Source: Sipunculus nudus (Eukaryota; Annelida; Sipuncula; Golfingiida; Sipunculidae). Taken from it: DNA of 64,000 nt. The notes under the pieces were generated by a model. That model did not search any database and was not told the DNA's origin. It was given only the letters and a program-made list of their open reading frames with translations. The DNA is taken from positions 18,240,988 through 18,304,987 of the forward strand of contig CM049320.1 in assembly GCA_026874595.1 (NCBI GenBank). Reading direction: 5' to 3'. Of the stretch, positions 23,702-36,164 are shown one piece after another. How positions within the stretch are numbered: the first letter of the stretch is position 1; each line of letters begins with the position of its first letter. The translations under genes were made by a program, and so were the position numbers.

Positions 23702-24496
23702 CTGTAAATACAAAATTAATATTGGTTTAGGAACATTTGATATTTGTTTGATTTCTTAAAATTCTTGATCCTTTTTTTGACGAGTCCACATTTCCTGAAC
23801 TCTCCAGAAAATGTTATTGTTAATAATGTCATGCCATGCACTACATTTACATATATGAATGGAAACATTTTACATTAACCATATAAACAGGAAGCATACA
23901 TGAAAATTAGCCTGTGTGGCAATAAAAAATTAAACTTGTAACTGGCCCATGGCTGATATATATTATTATATGAAATTTAACATTTCAACCATTCATCAGT
24001 GAGTCTATATGAATCATGAAATTCGTTTATTATTTCCATAAGCAAATTTATGTTAGGTAAGGCTTTTCTTTCAAGCTTACAGATAGGCTGACTATTTATT
24101 AATAAAAGTTGGGTCCACATATGATCATAAGAAATATTTTGAAACAAGCTGCCTATTGTTGGGAAGGATAAACACTTAAAATGGGTGTACTAGTCCTTCT
24201 ATAACATATCTGGAACATTAGTTTAAGGAAATGCCTAGAAAACCTCTTTTTTTGTAGAAAACTAGTAATTAACAAAATTTTCGAACTGTGATCGATCTGA
24301 CCAGTCTCTGGGAAAAAAAATTCACTCAAATGACAGCACCTAGTGGCAATCTGTGTAACTATCGAAACATATCTGCGTAATTTGATCTATTAAAAAAACC
24401 AAGAAAACTTAACATAATTTATTTTAGCCAGGAAATTCCATTTGATGGATTACAATGAGGCTGGCCTTGAGTCTCAATCTGCTTAATCAAACACGA

Positions 24497-24544
24497 TGAA
24501 AGCTCTAAATAAAACATCACTGAAAGCTCTAAATAAAACATCAC
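24497..24544. repeat. Perfect 24-bp tandem duplication
   Basis: Two identical adjacent copies beginning tgaaagctctaaataaaa and ending catcac. Confidence 0.85.
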
Positions 24545-26329
24545 GGCTGCATTAATCAATGAATCACGCTTACAACTTAATCATGCAAATAAAGACTTTC
24601 ATTAGTGGCACAAAGTTAAACAATTTTTGTTGCAACTCTCTTGGTTTTTTAGAGTAGTAAAAATAGCTGCCAACATAAATCTAATATTAATAGATCCAGT
24701 TTCTGAATATTATGTTGTCACTCTGTATCAGGAAATGCAATTTTCTGTGAAATTATGTAGGAGACACAATGACTAGCTGTTATTGTTGACCCAATGGGAT
24801 TTGGTGAAGTAACAACATAACTCGAGTTTTTATATATATTTTCAAACGTTAATGCTTTATCTTTTTTAGAATACTGTGGATTAAAATTTATTTCTGGTTT
24901 TAATTTTGTGAACTTGAATTTTGTAATGATTTATTTTACACATCTTAAGCTTAAAGTCCCTCACTCATTTTAGTGTCAATATTAATATTAAAGCTTAATA
25001 GAATAGCTGTTACATGTCAACTGGTCGATCACTTAATGGAACAATCTATAAGGTCAGTATGGAGCTGACTTGACCGGTTTGGCACTGACCCAAGAAAGAT
25101 GCCACATGGGTACTACAGTGTGTAGATTGTTCTAATTGGAGAGAGGAGTTTAGAATAAATATTGATGATTGTCACTGTTTATTAGTGTCTGTATTACTGC
25201 TCATTGGCACCCAAAGGTCATGAATGCTGCATGATTAATATATACAGTGCAATGAATCTGACAGAGATTTATCAACCAAAGTGTCAGTTCCCACAATTAA
25301 CACTCTTGGCTTAATCAACCATCCCAAGTAACAGAGCTGGCCAAATATCATTTTGTGATACAATGACGACTGCAGTGGGCCTGCAGGGACTGTAAGGTTG
25401 AAAGTTCGCTTCTTGTTCATCTCCTCCCTAGTGCTGAGACCTTTGACAAGATCTTTGTGTTAAGGGTAGGATGAACCTTCTCCATGAATGATTATTGTTG
25501 AATAAAATGCCCCTTGTATATCTTGTGACTTCTGACTTCAATGAATATGCATGGATTTTGCTTAGAATGTAATTCAGATAAGAAACTGTATTGGTTAATA
25601 TTTAGAGTGAGTTTTATAAAAACTGAGTCCTAAAAACTGCACCTCATCATAATGATTGAACATTATGACAAGGACCCTGTTCATTAGGACTATGGCAGCC
25701 AAACATGTTAAAATCATATTTGAGTGTATACTGATCGGACTGGGCTTTAACTTTTTCTTCAAAGGGGAAGATCTGAGAATAATTGTAGAATATAGAGACT
25801 ATTAGAAACAAGTAGCAGTCTCCTATGACATCATTCTTCATTTTTATCAATCTAAGATTCACCAGTAACATTTGTCTATATTACCCTTTGTAGTAGTTGT
25901 CTCCATGACAACATATAAAGAGATAAGGAAACAGCAAAGTCTCCTGACTCTCACATAAATAGCGATTCCTATTAATAACTTTCAGAGAGAAAATTAAATC
26001 AATCCTGAAATCTATTTTGGGAAGACAAGTTGTGGACAACCAATTTGTTTTCAGTTGATTCAGGTTAAAAAGATTTTTTTTATTCCCTTGATTACTGAGA
26101 TCTGATTTTCTCCTCTAAAGCGTCACAGAATTATATCACTAGGATCCATCACCAGCAAGGTGACAATTTGTCAATACTCCATTTGACCCATTGGAACTTC
26201 CACAAACAGAGAAAGCATTAAATATTTAATATTGACATGGTGTCAATGGTGTCAATCTATTATATGAACACAGAAACAAATCCAGCATTAGCCTGACTTT
26301 GTTCATCATTCATCACAGCAAATCTAGGA

Positions 26330-26690
26330 AGAACTCCATAAATTTGATGCCGCTCAAAGGTGGAAACGTAGAGATTCCACAGATCTGTTTATCAGCAGCA
26401 GAGTGGGGTATTCATCTGAAGAGGATCCCCGCTGCGGCTCCAAGTTGACCACAAGTTGCTTGATACAATAGCAAGGCTCCTCTTAAGCTCAGCCAATTAC
26501 GATAGAACTTGATTAGCTTGGCAAATTGAGCCTTCAGAGGACCAACTACCAATCAATAGCAACTTGATCAGTTGGTACCCTCAGAAATCTCTCGTCTGGC
26601 ATCACAGACAGATATCACCGAGTGTGGTCAGTAACTGAGCCATTTTGTCTGATATGGAGGCTGCGAGACAAGAATGATTTTAATGATTTT
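26330..26690. other. GC-richer non-repetitive block, candidate conserved non-coding element
   Basis: No open frame, no internal repeat and no match elsewhere in the window, yet clearly more mixed in base composition than the flanks. It contains several common factor-type motifs (ACCACA, CAATTA, TTGATTAG). Regulatory function is only inference. Confidence 0.22.
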
Positions 26691-27764
26691 TCCGCACTGC
26701 ATTAACCTGCTTAACATTGTGCATACGTCATAAACTGACATATATATGTCATGATGATATAAACTAGGTCTTTTAGCAGATTTGTTGAAATAAGCTAAAA
26801 ATTAATTTGTGACAGATGTTGGAAAGTTTCAGTATAAATGACTTTTGTGCAGATAGTTTTCAGTCCTGCAGTCATTTATATGTTTAAACTTAATGTGTAA
26901 TAAAGCATATATGCAACAAGGAGTGTTATACAAGATATACCGGGTACCTGTAGTCTTTAAAGGTACAGGGAGGTACAGTTGTATTTGTTCAGAAGATGTA
27001 GAACTGACAGTAAGAGTTGTATAAATGTCATATAGTAGTATCAGTAGTACTGGTAGTAGTGGTACTTGAGAAGTGATAACTCCTGAAGGCAGTATGTAAT
27101 TTAAGATGTAACCTTAGTTCAGAAAAGATGTAATGTCACACAAATGATGATAAACCTTTCTCCAAAGCAAGTCAAAATGAGGTGATGATAAGTCTACCAT
27201 CAGTAATAAAACCTGAGGAAAAGAATTCCTTGAGGGCACAGTGCTAGTTTAATAACAGACCTTTGTTCCCAATTGTGGAAACTAGACCAAACATTTTTTA
27301 TTGGTCATGGGAGGGTCTGGAACAAAGTCCTTTGTCAATCTACCATAAACTATCCCTAGAATATAGTAGAGGATTCATTGGGGGTAAAGTTACATCAACC
27401 TAATCTGGTTTCTTTTCCATCTCAATTGCTCCTGGGTCAGAAACGTCAAACAAAATCATTCTGTGTAAATAACAGTGGTAATGTCAGGCATCGATTTAGG
27501 ATAAGAGGATCAAAACACATCTCCTTCTGGGTGGTTTCCCATTGTGTAATTAGCCGTACAGTTTTCTTAACGTCTCTCTTGAGAGGCTAATAGTAATTCT
27601 ACTATGGCATTACTATGTAGCGTTTTATATAATTATGCTCCTTTTGAAGATGACACCAAAGAATTAAAATAAAATTCTACTTTAATTTTAGGATGTTGGG
27701 GTGGACCAAAAAACAGTTATACAGCTCTATATATATACCTAACTGATCCACATCCCCAGGTCAC

Positions 27765-27890
27765 CAAATTCTCTCCCTGGAGACATACTCCCGTCTGGAT
27801 ACTGTCCTCAGAGTACTTTCGGAGTACTGATCATACCTTGAAAGGTTTATTTCTCCCATTTTCAAGAAATTCTTCTTCTGGCTGCTGTTT
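27765..27890 (+). repeat. Interspersed repeat family R2, copy 1
   Basis: Shares ordered phrases with 59590-59715: 'ctgtcctcagarta', 'aggtttat.tctc', and 'ttctg.ctgc', same strand. A diverged dispersed repeat about 32 kb from its relative. Confidence 0.5.
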
Positions 27891-28123
27891 TGTGTAAATA
27901 TTAAAAAGCTAGCCAGGTCATGGAGATTATACATTTAACATAAACAAGGCCTACAGGCCTAATGCGAACCTGTGCATTGGGAAATACATCAGGTATAATG
28001 CTGCAATGCTGGACCATTACTTCTCATGTATATGAACAATGCAGGTACTAAACATTTTGAATAAGAAACAATTACACAAACATCACTGCTGAAATTCTGG
28101 CATGGGTGCACACAACACAAATA

Positions 28124-29060
28124 GGGACCCAAGGGTCTCAACGCTCAGCTGAATTTGTCTATAAGGATATTTTTTAAGAAATTTTTCAGAATGACAGTCC
28201 TGTGACCTTAACCAATGACCTTGTGACCAAAAAATCTTAAAAACCATTTGAATAAAACTTGAATTATCAACATCTGAGGATAATTAATGTGTGAGATTTA
28301 AGAATTTGGCCCAGTGGTTTTTGAGAAGATCTTTGTAGCCACTGAGCTAAAATGGGCTGTTATGGCAGATGACTAAATTCAGCTTCCCATAACTCAGCCA
28401 AAAGTCACTGAACTGTGACTATTTGAACAAACTTCAGAAAGCACTACCCTAGGATTATTTCTGTGCGATATTTAACAATTTGGCCATATGGTTTCAGAGA
28501 AGAAGTTTTTTGTAGCTGTCAGTATGATACGGGCACTGATGACCCCCGTACAAAAAAGGCCGATGCAGGTGGCGCCACCAATACCTCAATTTGAGATATG
28601 ACTCATGTGACCAACATTGGCATAAAATTTGGTGATGATAGCTCCAGCCGTTTCTTAGATTGTAATTTTAGTATGCTTTTTTGGACAGATGACTAAGTTC
28701 AACCAGCTGTAACTCGGCCAAAAATCACCGAACTTAAACCATTCGAACAAACTTGAGAGAGATTGTTCCAGGGATCATTTCTGTGAAATATTGGACAATT
28801 TGGCTGAACATTTTCGGAGAAGAAGATTTTTAAAGCTTTTTTAGGTTTTTCCCTATAAAATCTAAGAAAATGCAGTTAGCAAAAAAATCAGCAAAATCCA
28901 ATAGTTTTTTAGATGACTAATTTTTTGCATAAAATTTTGTGATGCTAACTCTTGCCGTTTTCAAGATAGTATAGGTTAACGTACAGACGACGGACGACTG
29001 ACGACAGCCGACGGACACTGGATGATGCCACACCATCGCATAAGCTGACAGGTTCACTAA
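28124..29060 (+). mobile_element. Pearl-like modular element 2
   Basis: The left end GGGACCCAAGGGTC and ACGCTCAGCTGA matches elements 1 and 3. The interior has ~320-bp units (landmark 'cagatgactaa' at 28365 and 28685, followed by 'aactc.gccaaaa.tcac', and 'gagaagaag'), with a partial third unit at left. The right side has an ACGG/GACG-type run (28985-29015) and a different terminus (GATGATGCCACACCATCGCA). The core contains AGGTGGCGCCACCA, also seen in element 1 core units. Confidence 0.6.
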
Positions 29061-31831
29061 AAATCAAATTCTAATGGAAGAGAATTGCATGCAATATATG
29101 AGTTAAATATACAATTTAGTAATAATATTTCAATTCTAATGTATTAAAGAAATACATATTTTAGGGATTAATTCACAATTCAGAGGAATATGTAATACTG
29201 TATGATACATATTAAAGACAACAAAAATTAAATTTTAGAGTTTGAAAGATCTACAAATTTTTATTGGTTTTTGTAATTATTAATGTAACACTATTGCCAG
29301 TAATAGGTTTGGGAGGACAACATTTCCTGCACCAAAAATGTTTAATATATATATATTAAATAAGTAAACCAATGATAACAGACAGTTATTATATGCAAGT
29401 TATAGCATCGATATCAAACAGTAAGATGCTTTTGAAAAGAACCATAATACCAGATATATCTATATAACACTGATATAATATAGAAAAACATACTTATTTA
29501 CACATCAACATTACATTAAAGACTCTTAAAGAAGAGTATGAAATATATGGAAATATAGTCATAAATTATATTTTTTGGCTAACCAACCTTACAAATGCAT
29601 TTATCCATTGCCTGCACAGATCCATCAACCACAGTAAGATGACTGATGAATGAATATTTGAAAGGGAGTTGCTAAACTATGTATGTTATTTCTACAAATT
29701 GTATTTTTTTTTCTAAATTTTTTGTCCTTTCCATCTTGACTTTGTAACAGTATATAAATGATAATAAAAACACTTTAGTCTTGTTGACATGTCGCAGTAA
29801 ATTGCCTGCCAAGTGTGAAAAAGGTCGCAAAAACTTGTAGTTTATCTTCTTTATCTGCTGTACAAAGCAAACGTCAAGACTAAATGCAGTGTACCTGATG
29901 AAAAAAAGTGTACTTGAGCACAGTGCCAGGAGTCTTTGCATGTTTATATCAAGGGACATGTGGGTGTCAACAACTCTATGAGAATTGAGGGAGGGACACT
30001 TGTCAACACAGCATTCCTGTGATCCTCAATGAAGCACATTTGGCACATCAGAAAAACTCCATATATCTTCTCAGTGGCATGGTTCTCATGTAGACAAGCA
30101 TTTGCTTAATCGCTCTATGTTTGTCCTACATGACCTTGGCTTTGACCTCTAAGGATAAATTCCAGGATATGCCCCCAAGAGATCCTGATCAGTGTGGAAT
30201 TAAACCAAAACTAAATTCTACAACACCTGTCAAAAAACAGCACTGTTTATGCTCTACATCTAAATCCCTCTAGCAAGCCGAAGATCATGAATTTGGTATT
30301 CCTTGATTAGGGTTCAAAATTTTAAGAGGTTTACAGGCCCTAGGCCTGCATTTTGGCCTTGTGCCTGAGTTTGTTGAGAAGTAGTTTATCTCTGACAATA
30401 AAATACTGAAAAGTAATTAAAGGAATTTGATACTGTCATTCATGTTAATATATTCAAATTAATGCATCTGTATGCTAATTCCAAATACAAACATGGTGTT
30501 AAATGTGTCACAAAAAATGTGATGTGACAAATTCTGAACTGGCTCTCATTATTTCAAGTACCAGGCTTGTCACAGGTGAGAAGCCACTGTTCCTCAGTCA
30601 GGTATGCCCTGTAATTTACCACAAGGTATTAAGTGACATAAAAGAACTCTGATTTCACACATATACAATTGTGGCATTTTGATGACAGAGATGAGCTCAT
30701 GCTTAGAATGAATATATTCATTTTCCCCACATGTTAAACAACACCTAATCATTCACTTGGTGTGAGCAGTTATTAAGAACCTATCGTACATTACAGATAA
30801 GTATAAGTTTATCAACAAAACAGATAGAGCTTGATTATTTAAGCTGTGATTGCCAAAATCGGCTGTATGACACCCAGGTCCAATGGGTGTGAGCAATCAT
30901 TAAACATATGTAATAATTTACAGGTTTATGTTTAAACTTCTCAGTGCTGAGTTCATGAGGCATGCAGGTTGGTTTTTAATTTATTTTAAAATGTTAATAA
31001 CATAACAGCAAATTTACTTTGATTAAATTCATGGTAAAGTACCCTGAGTACTTTCAGACTCAACATGATTAATGATCAGTTATTCAGTGATATATTTTCA
31101 CATTCAAATACTATAGTTCACATGTAAGTACCAGCATTTTTTTCTTTACTGGTCTCCTATCAATTATCTTGAAAGGATCCCTTTTTTATAATTTTTACAT
31201 CACAAGCTGATACAGATAACACATATGTGGAATATAACTGACATGTTGGTTGGCTTTTGGAACCTGAATTTTTGTTTTAATGATTTTGATAACAAAAGTT
31301 GCACAAAAACACCAGTGTTAAAAGTAGCCTATATATACATTTATATTCATGTACTTAATTAACATGGTATTATTTTTAAATTGACTAAAATTATTGATGA
31401 CCCTGATATGATTTACTTAAGTGTGAAAGTATGACAATCATCACACTTAGTGTGTAGAGAGATAAAAAAATAACAGATACTGTTAATGATAATTGTGAAG
31501 ACAATTTAAAAGTTGAGGTAGTAATCTTGATGATGTTAATGTCAATACTGTATCATTCTACAAATGTTTCATTTATCCTTTTTTCTATTTATCTAGATTC
31601 AACAAAAACATACACAAGTAAATTGCAGCCAAATCCTGTGCACAAATTGAATTTGTCAGCAAATCAGATGGAACTAGAACTGCAGCGGCAAACACACCCA
31701 CCAATACAAACACTGTCCTTTGTGATTTGTCTTGAGTGTCTCTACTGCTATCCAGATCTCAAGATAAGTTTTGTGAATGATCACTCCAGGGGTCTGAATC
31801 CAGGTCCACATGGTGCCATGCCACCAAGCAT

Positions 31832-31899
31832 GTACATTTCACATACTTGTACATTTCACATACTTGTGGGTTTCACAGACTTGTACATTTCAGACATGA
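31832..31899. repeat. 17-bp tandem repeat, four units
   Basis: Two perfect units GTACATTTCACATACTT followed by two diverged ones. It lies in the 31527-31934 open frame and explains its repetitive C-terminus (YISHTCTFHI). Confidence 0.7.
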
Positions 31900-32639
31900 C
31901 ACTGACACTTGGCTCAAAGCCAGAGCCTTGTTGATTTCACTAACTTGATTTCACTAAGCTTGTTAATTCCATAAAGGTCTGTTTTGGCCATTTTTATTTA
32001 ATCAATCAAAATGTTACAGTTGTACTCATACATTTCACAATATTCACCTCTGCATTATAACAAACCAGGCATTCTGACTAGATTTAATGTAATATTCTGC
32101 AAATTACATATTGGCTGGGTAAAAAATTGGTAATAGGATCTGTGTGAAATAATTTGGCAACAAAGCGACATGACTTTATTATTTTACTCTTTTACTCAAG
32201 GAAATCATTCACCTTGGTTTTCCCTGGTGACTGCAAAGAGGTTCAAATTCTGTCTTTTTAATCCTCTATCTACCTTTATTATAAATACTACAATAATATG
32301 GTAAACATAGTACTGTTTGAAAGACTACTAGTGGTAAATATTGGGTGTTGCTTTATGAATGATTAAATATAGTCAACCAATCAATACAAGAATATCTGAA
32401 GATACTGGTACAACATCTGACTTTGCATCACAATTTATCATTGCATCAGCTAGTGTATTTAGTTGTTACCAAAATTCTTATTATCACTTTCACCTATGTT
32501 CTCCTACAGTTACCTTTCATAATCCCTAGGGTTATTCCCTATTATTATGCTGATTGCAGCTACTTATGCCTCATGAGTTCACTACAATTATCCACAATGA
32601 ATTTAAATTTATATTAATTACAGGTATGTGTATCTTTCC

Positions 32640-33490
32640 CTACTTACTTTCCCTACAGACCAACAACCTTGGTCATACTGACTTTCCTACTGACCAACCA
32701 CCTTGGTCATATTGCCTATCCTTACTGATTAACCATCTTGGTCATATTGACTTTCCCTACTGACTAACCACTTTGGTAATACTGACTTTCCCTACTGACT
32801 AACCTCCTTGGTCATATTGACTTTCCCTACTAACTCATCACTTTAGTCATATTGATTTACCCTGCTGACTTACTACCTTGGTCATATTGACTTTCCCTGC
32901 TGACTAACCATCCTGGTCATATTGACTTTCCCTTCTTCCTATCACCTTCGTAATATTGACTTTTCCTACTGACTAACCACCTTGGTCATATTGACTTTCC
33001 CTTCCTCCTATCACCTTGGTCATATTGACTTTCCCTGCTGACTAACCATCCTGGTCATATTGACTTTCCCTTCCTCCTATCACCTTGGTCATATTGACTT
33101 TCCCTGCTGACTTTCCCTACTGACTAACCACTTTGGTAATACTGACTTTCCCTACTGACTAACCTCCTTGGTCATATTGACTTTCCCTACTAACTCATCA
33201 CTTTAGTCATATTGATTTACTCTGCTGACTTACCACCTTGGTCACATATTGACTTTCCCTACTGCCTATCCCCTTGGTCATATTGACTTTCCCTGCTGAC
33301 TAACCATCCTGGTCATATTGACTTTCCCTGCTGACTTACCATCCTGGTCATATTGACTTTCCCTTCCTCCTATCACCTTGGTCATATTGACTTCCCCTAC
33401 TGACTAACCACCTTGGTCATATTGACTTTCCCTGCTGACTTTCCCTACTGACTAACCATCTTGGTCATATATTGACTTTCCCTGCTTCCC
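32640..33490. repeat. 35-bp minisatellite with higher-order structure
   Basis: About 24 units of a 35-bp motif containing GGTCATATTGACTTTCCCT and CTGACTAACCA. Variant units repeat in the same order at an offset of exactly 360 bp (TGACTAACCACTTTGGTAAT at 32761 and 33121), so a block of about ten units was duplicated after variants arose. Confidence 0.85.
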
Positions 33491-35569
33491 CTGGCTAGTG
33501 TGGTTTCCCGATGCAGGCTCCCCATACACCTTAATTTTTTCAATATACTAAGACTATAATCATTTTGTAGACCTCTGACCAATAGTCTTTGTGCAGAATT
33601 CTTCTGTGCAATAAGTGTTCTTCTGGTGTCCATCAACCATCATAAGAAATGACTGGGCCGCACTATGTCTTGGTTAGTATTAGCTTGTTGCCATCACTCC
33701 ACTGGTGCTCCAAATGCCATGCATGATGTGAGGAATACAGAGACTGCCTGTTCAGATTGTGTTTTCTAGCTATCCTATTAACACAATCCCTCCATTATTT
33801 TAACAATCATTTAAACATATTCTGTTTCAGATATTCTTCCATGAATATAATAATTATGCTAGTCTGTACACACTACACCTGTATTCACTAAATACAGTAT
33901 CAAATACATTAAACTGCCATTTTATTGACACAGTATGAACACCAGTGCATTGAATGCTGCTATGCAATATTTTAAATTCATAACTTGGAAAATGGTATTT
34001 GACACAGTTATAATGTGAAAGCAGATTCAGAATGGTGCCACAGAAAATGCCTGTAGAAACTGCATGGTGTATCTTGTAACCATTTACTATATAAACCAAA
34101 ACCAATGACTTCAAGAGAAAACAACACATTTTCAGCCTTGCTGTTTGTGGGAACACATGTTAGAGTACAGAATAGTAACAGCCCGCCACCACTTACAAGT
34201 GGAGATGGAAAACTCTTTAACCCCCATGTACCAGGTCTTGATGAAGCACTGGGGGTTCTGATCAACACCACAGTTCCTTCCTAACCCCTGAATAAACAAC
34301 ATCACTGTTTCATGCTGAATATCTTTTCTGTTCAGCAGGTAATAAACTCTGCACCTGTGAACCTGAAATGAACGTAACACTCCCGGTCTGAAATGAACAT
34401 AGCAGTCACCTCCTTTATTATACAGCATTAATATTGGCATGAGTGTTGTTTTACAGTCTCAGTTGGTCCCTGATATGACCCTACATGCTGAAAGAAATGC
34501 TGGATTTCTCATTTATTATAAGAAACTTATAGTTTTAAGAAACCAGGAATAGGCATTAAGCAACTCTGATCTTTTGGTAACTTGGGATTTTGCCTTTTGC
34601 CTTAATTTAATATTTCTTTGTTGCTCAATTTCTTTTGAATAATAAACATTTCTTGATTATTGAACCTCCAGCTTAGTTTAGTTTTCTTTCTTTAAGACTG
34701 CCGAGATTGATTGCACAAATGACTCTTCCATTTCCAAAGATGCTTGTGTTTTATCATTCAACTAGAAAAGTACTGCCCCTTGTGGAGCAGGGTGCCTTAT
34801 AATTATTTACTGGGCAAGGATTAATTTTACCCCTCTGTTAAAAGAACAGAAGCCTGTGAGTTGTTTCTGAATAATGGGGCAATTATGTGAGCTAATTGGC
34901 CCAATCAGCTTAATAGTTGCACTCGTCTTTCTTCCATACCCTGCATCACTACATGCTGCTTTGAAATCCAATATGTTTCTAAAGAAACTCCACATTTATA
35001 TCACATTTCCTAATATTCCTTCATATTTACAGTAAACCCTACCCCTTGTGGCTTTAACTGTCGCAAAAGCACCTGTTCTGACCTCCGTACTATTTGTTCA
35101 CCTCATTTCATGTGTGAAATCGGAACTTAAAGGAATTACAGAAATAAAACCTGCACTCAACCAGAAATGCACCCATGCTGAATCCAATAGGTTATCAACA
35201 GGCAAAGTTTGAGCTATTGTCTAACAGCCATGGACGGGTAATATAAGCCTTTATTTTGACCTGTATGCTTAAACTTGGTGAGATAAACTTGTATTTCAGC
35301 TGGAAAACAAATGAAATATTTCAGTATTTCTATTCTATAGTTTATAAAGATATAAAAAAATACATGTAAAAATTGAAATATTATTTCTAGGGATATTTTC
35401 TTCTTGATTCACTGATATCAACTATACTTGAATCACACAGGAATAACATACTACCTTAACAATATAAATTGAATTATTTATACCCAGAAAACATGCACAT
35501 TAACTGTAATTATGCCTGAATGAACAAATATTTGAAACAAATTATATTGTATTTCCTGATTCCATACAG

Positions 35570-35620
35570 GGTGCAACTGGTTTTAGTGATGAAACGGGAT
35601 GTTCATTTTGCGTTTCTCTG
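35570..35620 (+). CDS. Possible 51-nt micro-exon
   Basis: A stretch with consensus borders: ctgattccatacag before and CTCTG|gtaagt after. It is 51 nt, a multiple of three, and open in two frames, one reading GATGFSDETGCSFCVSL. There is no neighbouring exon to fix the phase, so it may be a non-coding RNA exon or a chance match. Confidence 0.2.
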
Positions 35621-35950
35621 GTAAGTCTAAAGCCTATACCTGAAACTGCTTCCCTATACCAATTTTAATATGAACTTAGGTGGTAATATATATGCTGCTC
35701 ACTGAACTTTAGCATAAAACTGTGAATTAGCTATTCCCTTTTTTAATCAGTAGGTATATTCACACAGATTTTATATACAGTATCTCTGTATTTGTAATAT
35801 ACAGCAAATCACTTAATAACTAGAAATCTGCATTTTAAGGAATGCAAGGCTCCGCCATGAGAAGGGTCCCTTACCCTTTTGTTGGATGCTCCCAAAACAG
35901 TGTTTGCATTCACTTACTCTGCCCATGTTCCCGAGTTCATTTGTGCATAA

Positions 35951-36164
35951 GTATATATATGTCCCGCCAGTGGAGATCCCAAATCAGAGAGGATATTCAG
36001 TCAGATTTTAATTTCTCTTAGGAGAGATTACAATTGTGATTTCCAGCTGGCTCAAGCCAGTGGAGATCCAAATCGTGATCTCTACTAGGGGAGATCTCAA
36101 TTGTGATCTCGGCTAGTGGAATTTCCAATCCCTTCTGGATTGTAATCTCCACTGTGACATATAC
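35951..36164. mobile_element. MITE with inner palindromes (GTGGAGATC family)
   Basis: About 214 bp. Ends are inverted (tatatatgtc..CAGTGGAGAT at left; ATCTCCACTG..gacatata at right). Inside, near-palindromes built on GAGATCTCAATTGTGATCTC recur about three times, giving several possible hairpins. Confidence 0.6.

Noticed and set aside
31527-31934. 135-codon plus-strand frame
   Set aside because: Its C-terminal part is a 17-bp tandem repeat and the rest has no recognisable domain.
32640-33490. CRISPR-like array
   Set aside because: Units are contiguous 35-bp repeats without spacers, in a eukaryotic intron; it is a minisatellite.
33854-34440. Three overlapping minus-strand frames of 87-102 codons
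   Set aside because: They overlap in different frames without domains or consistent splice sites.
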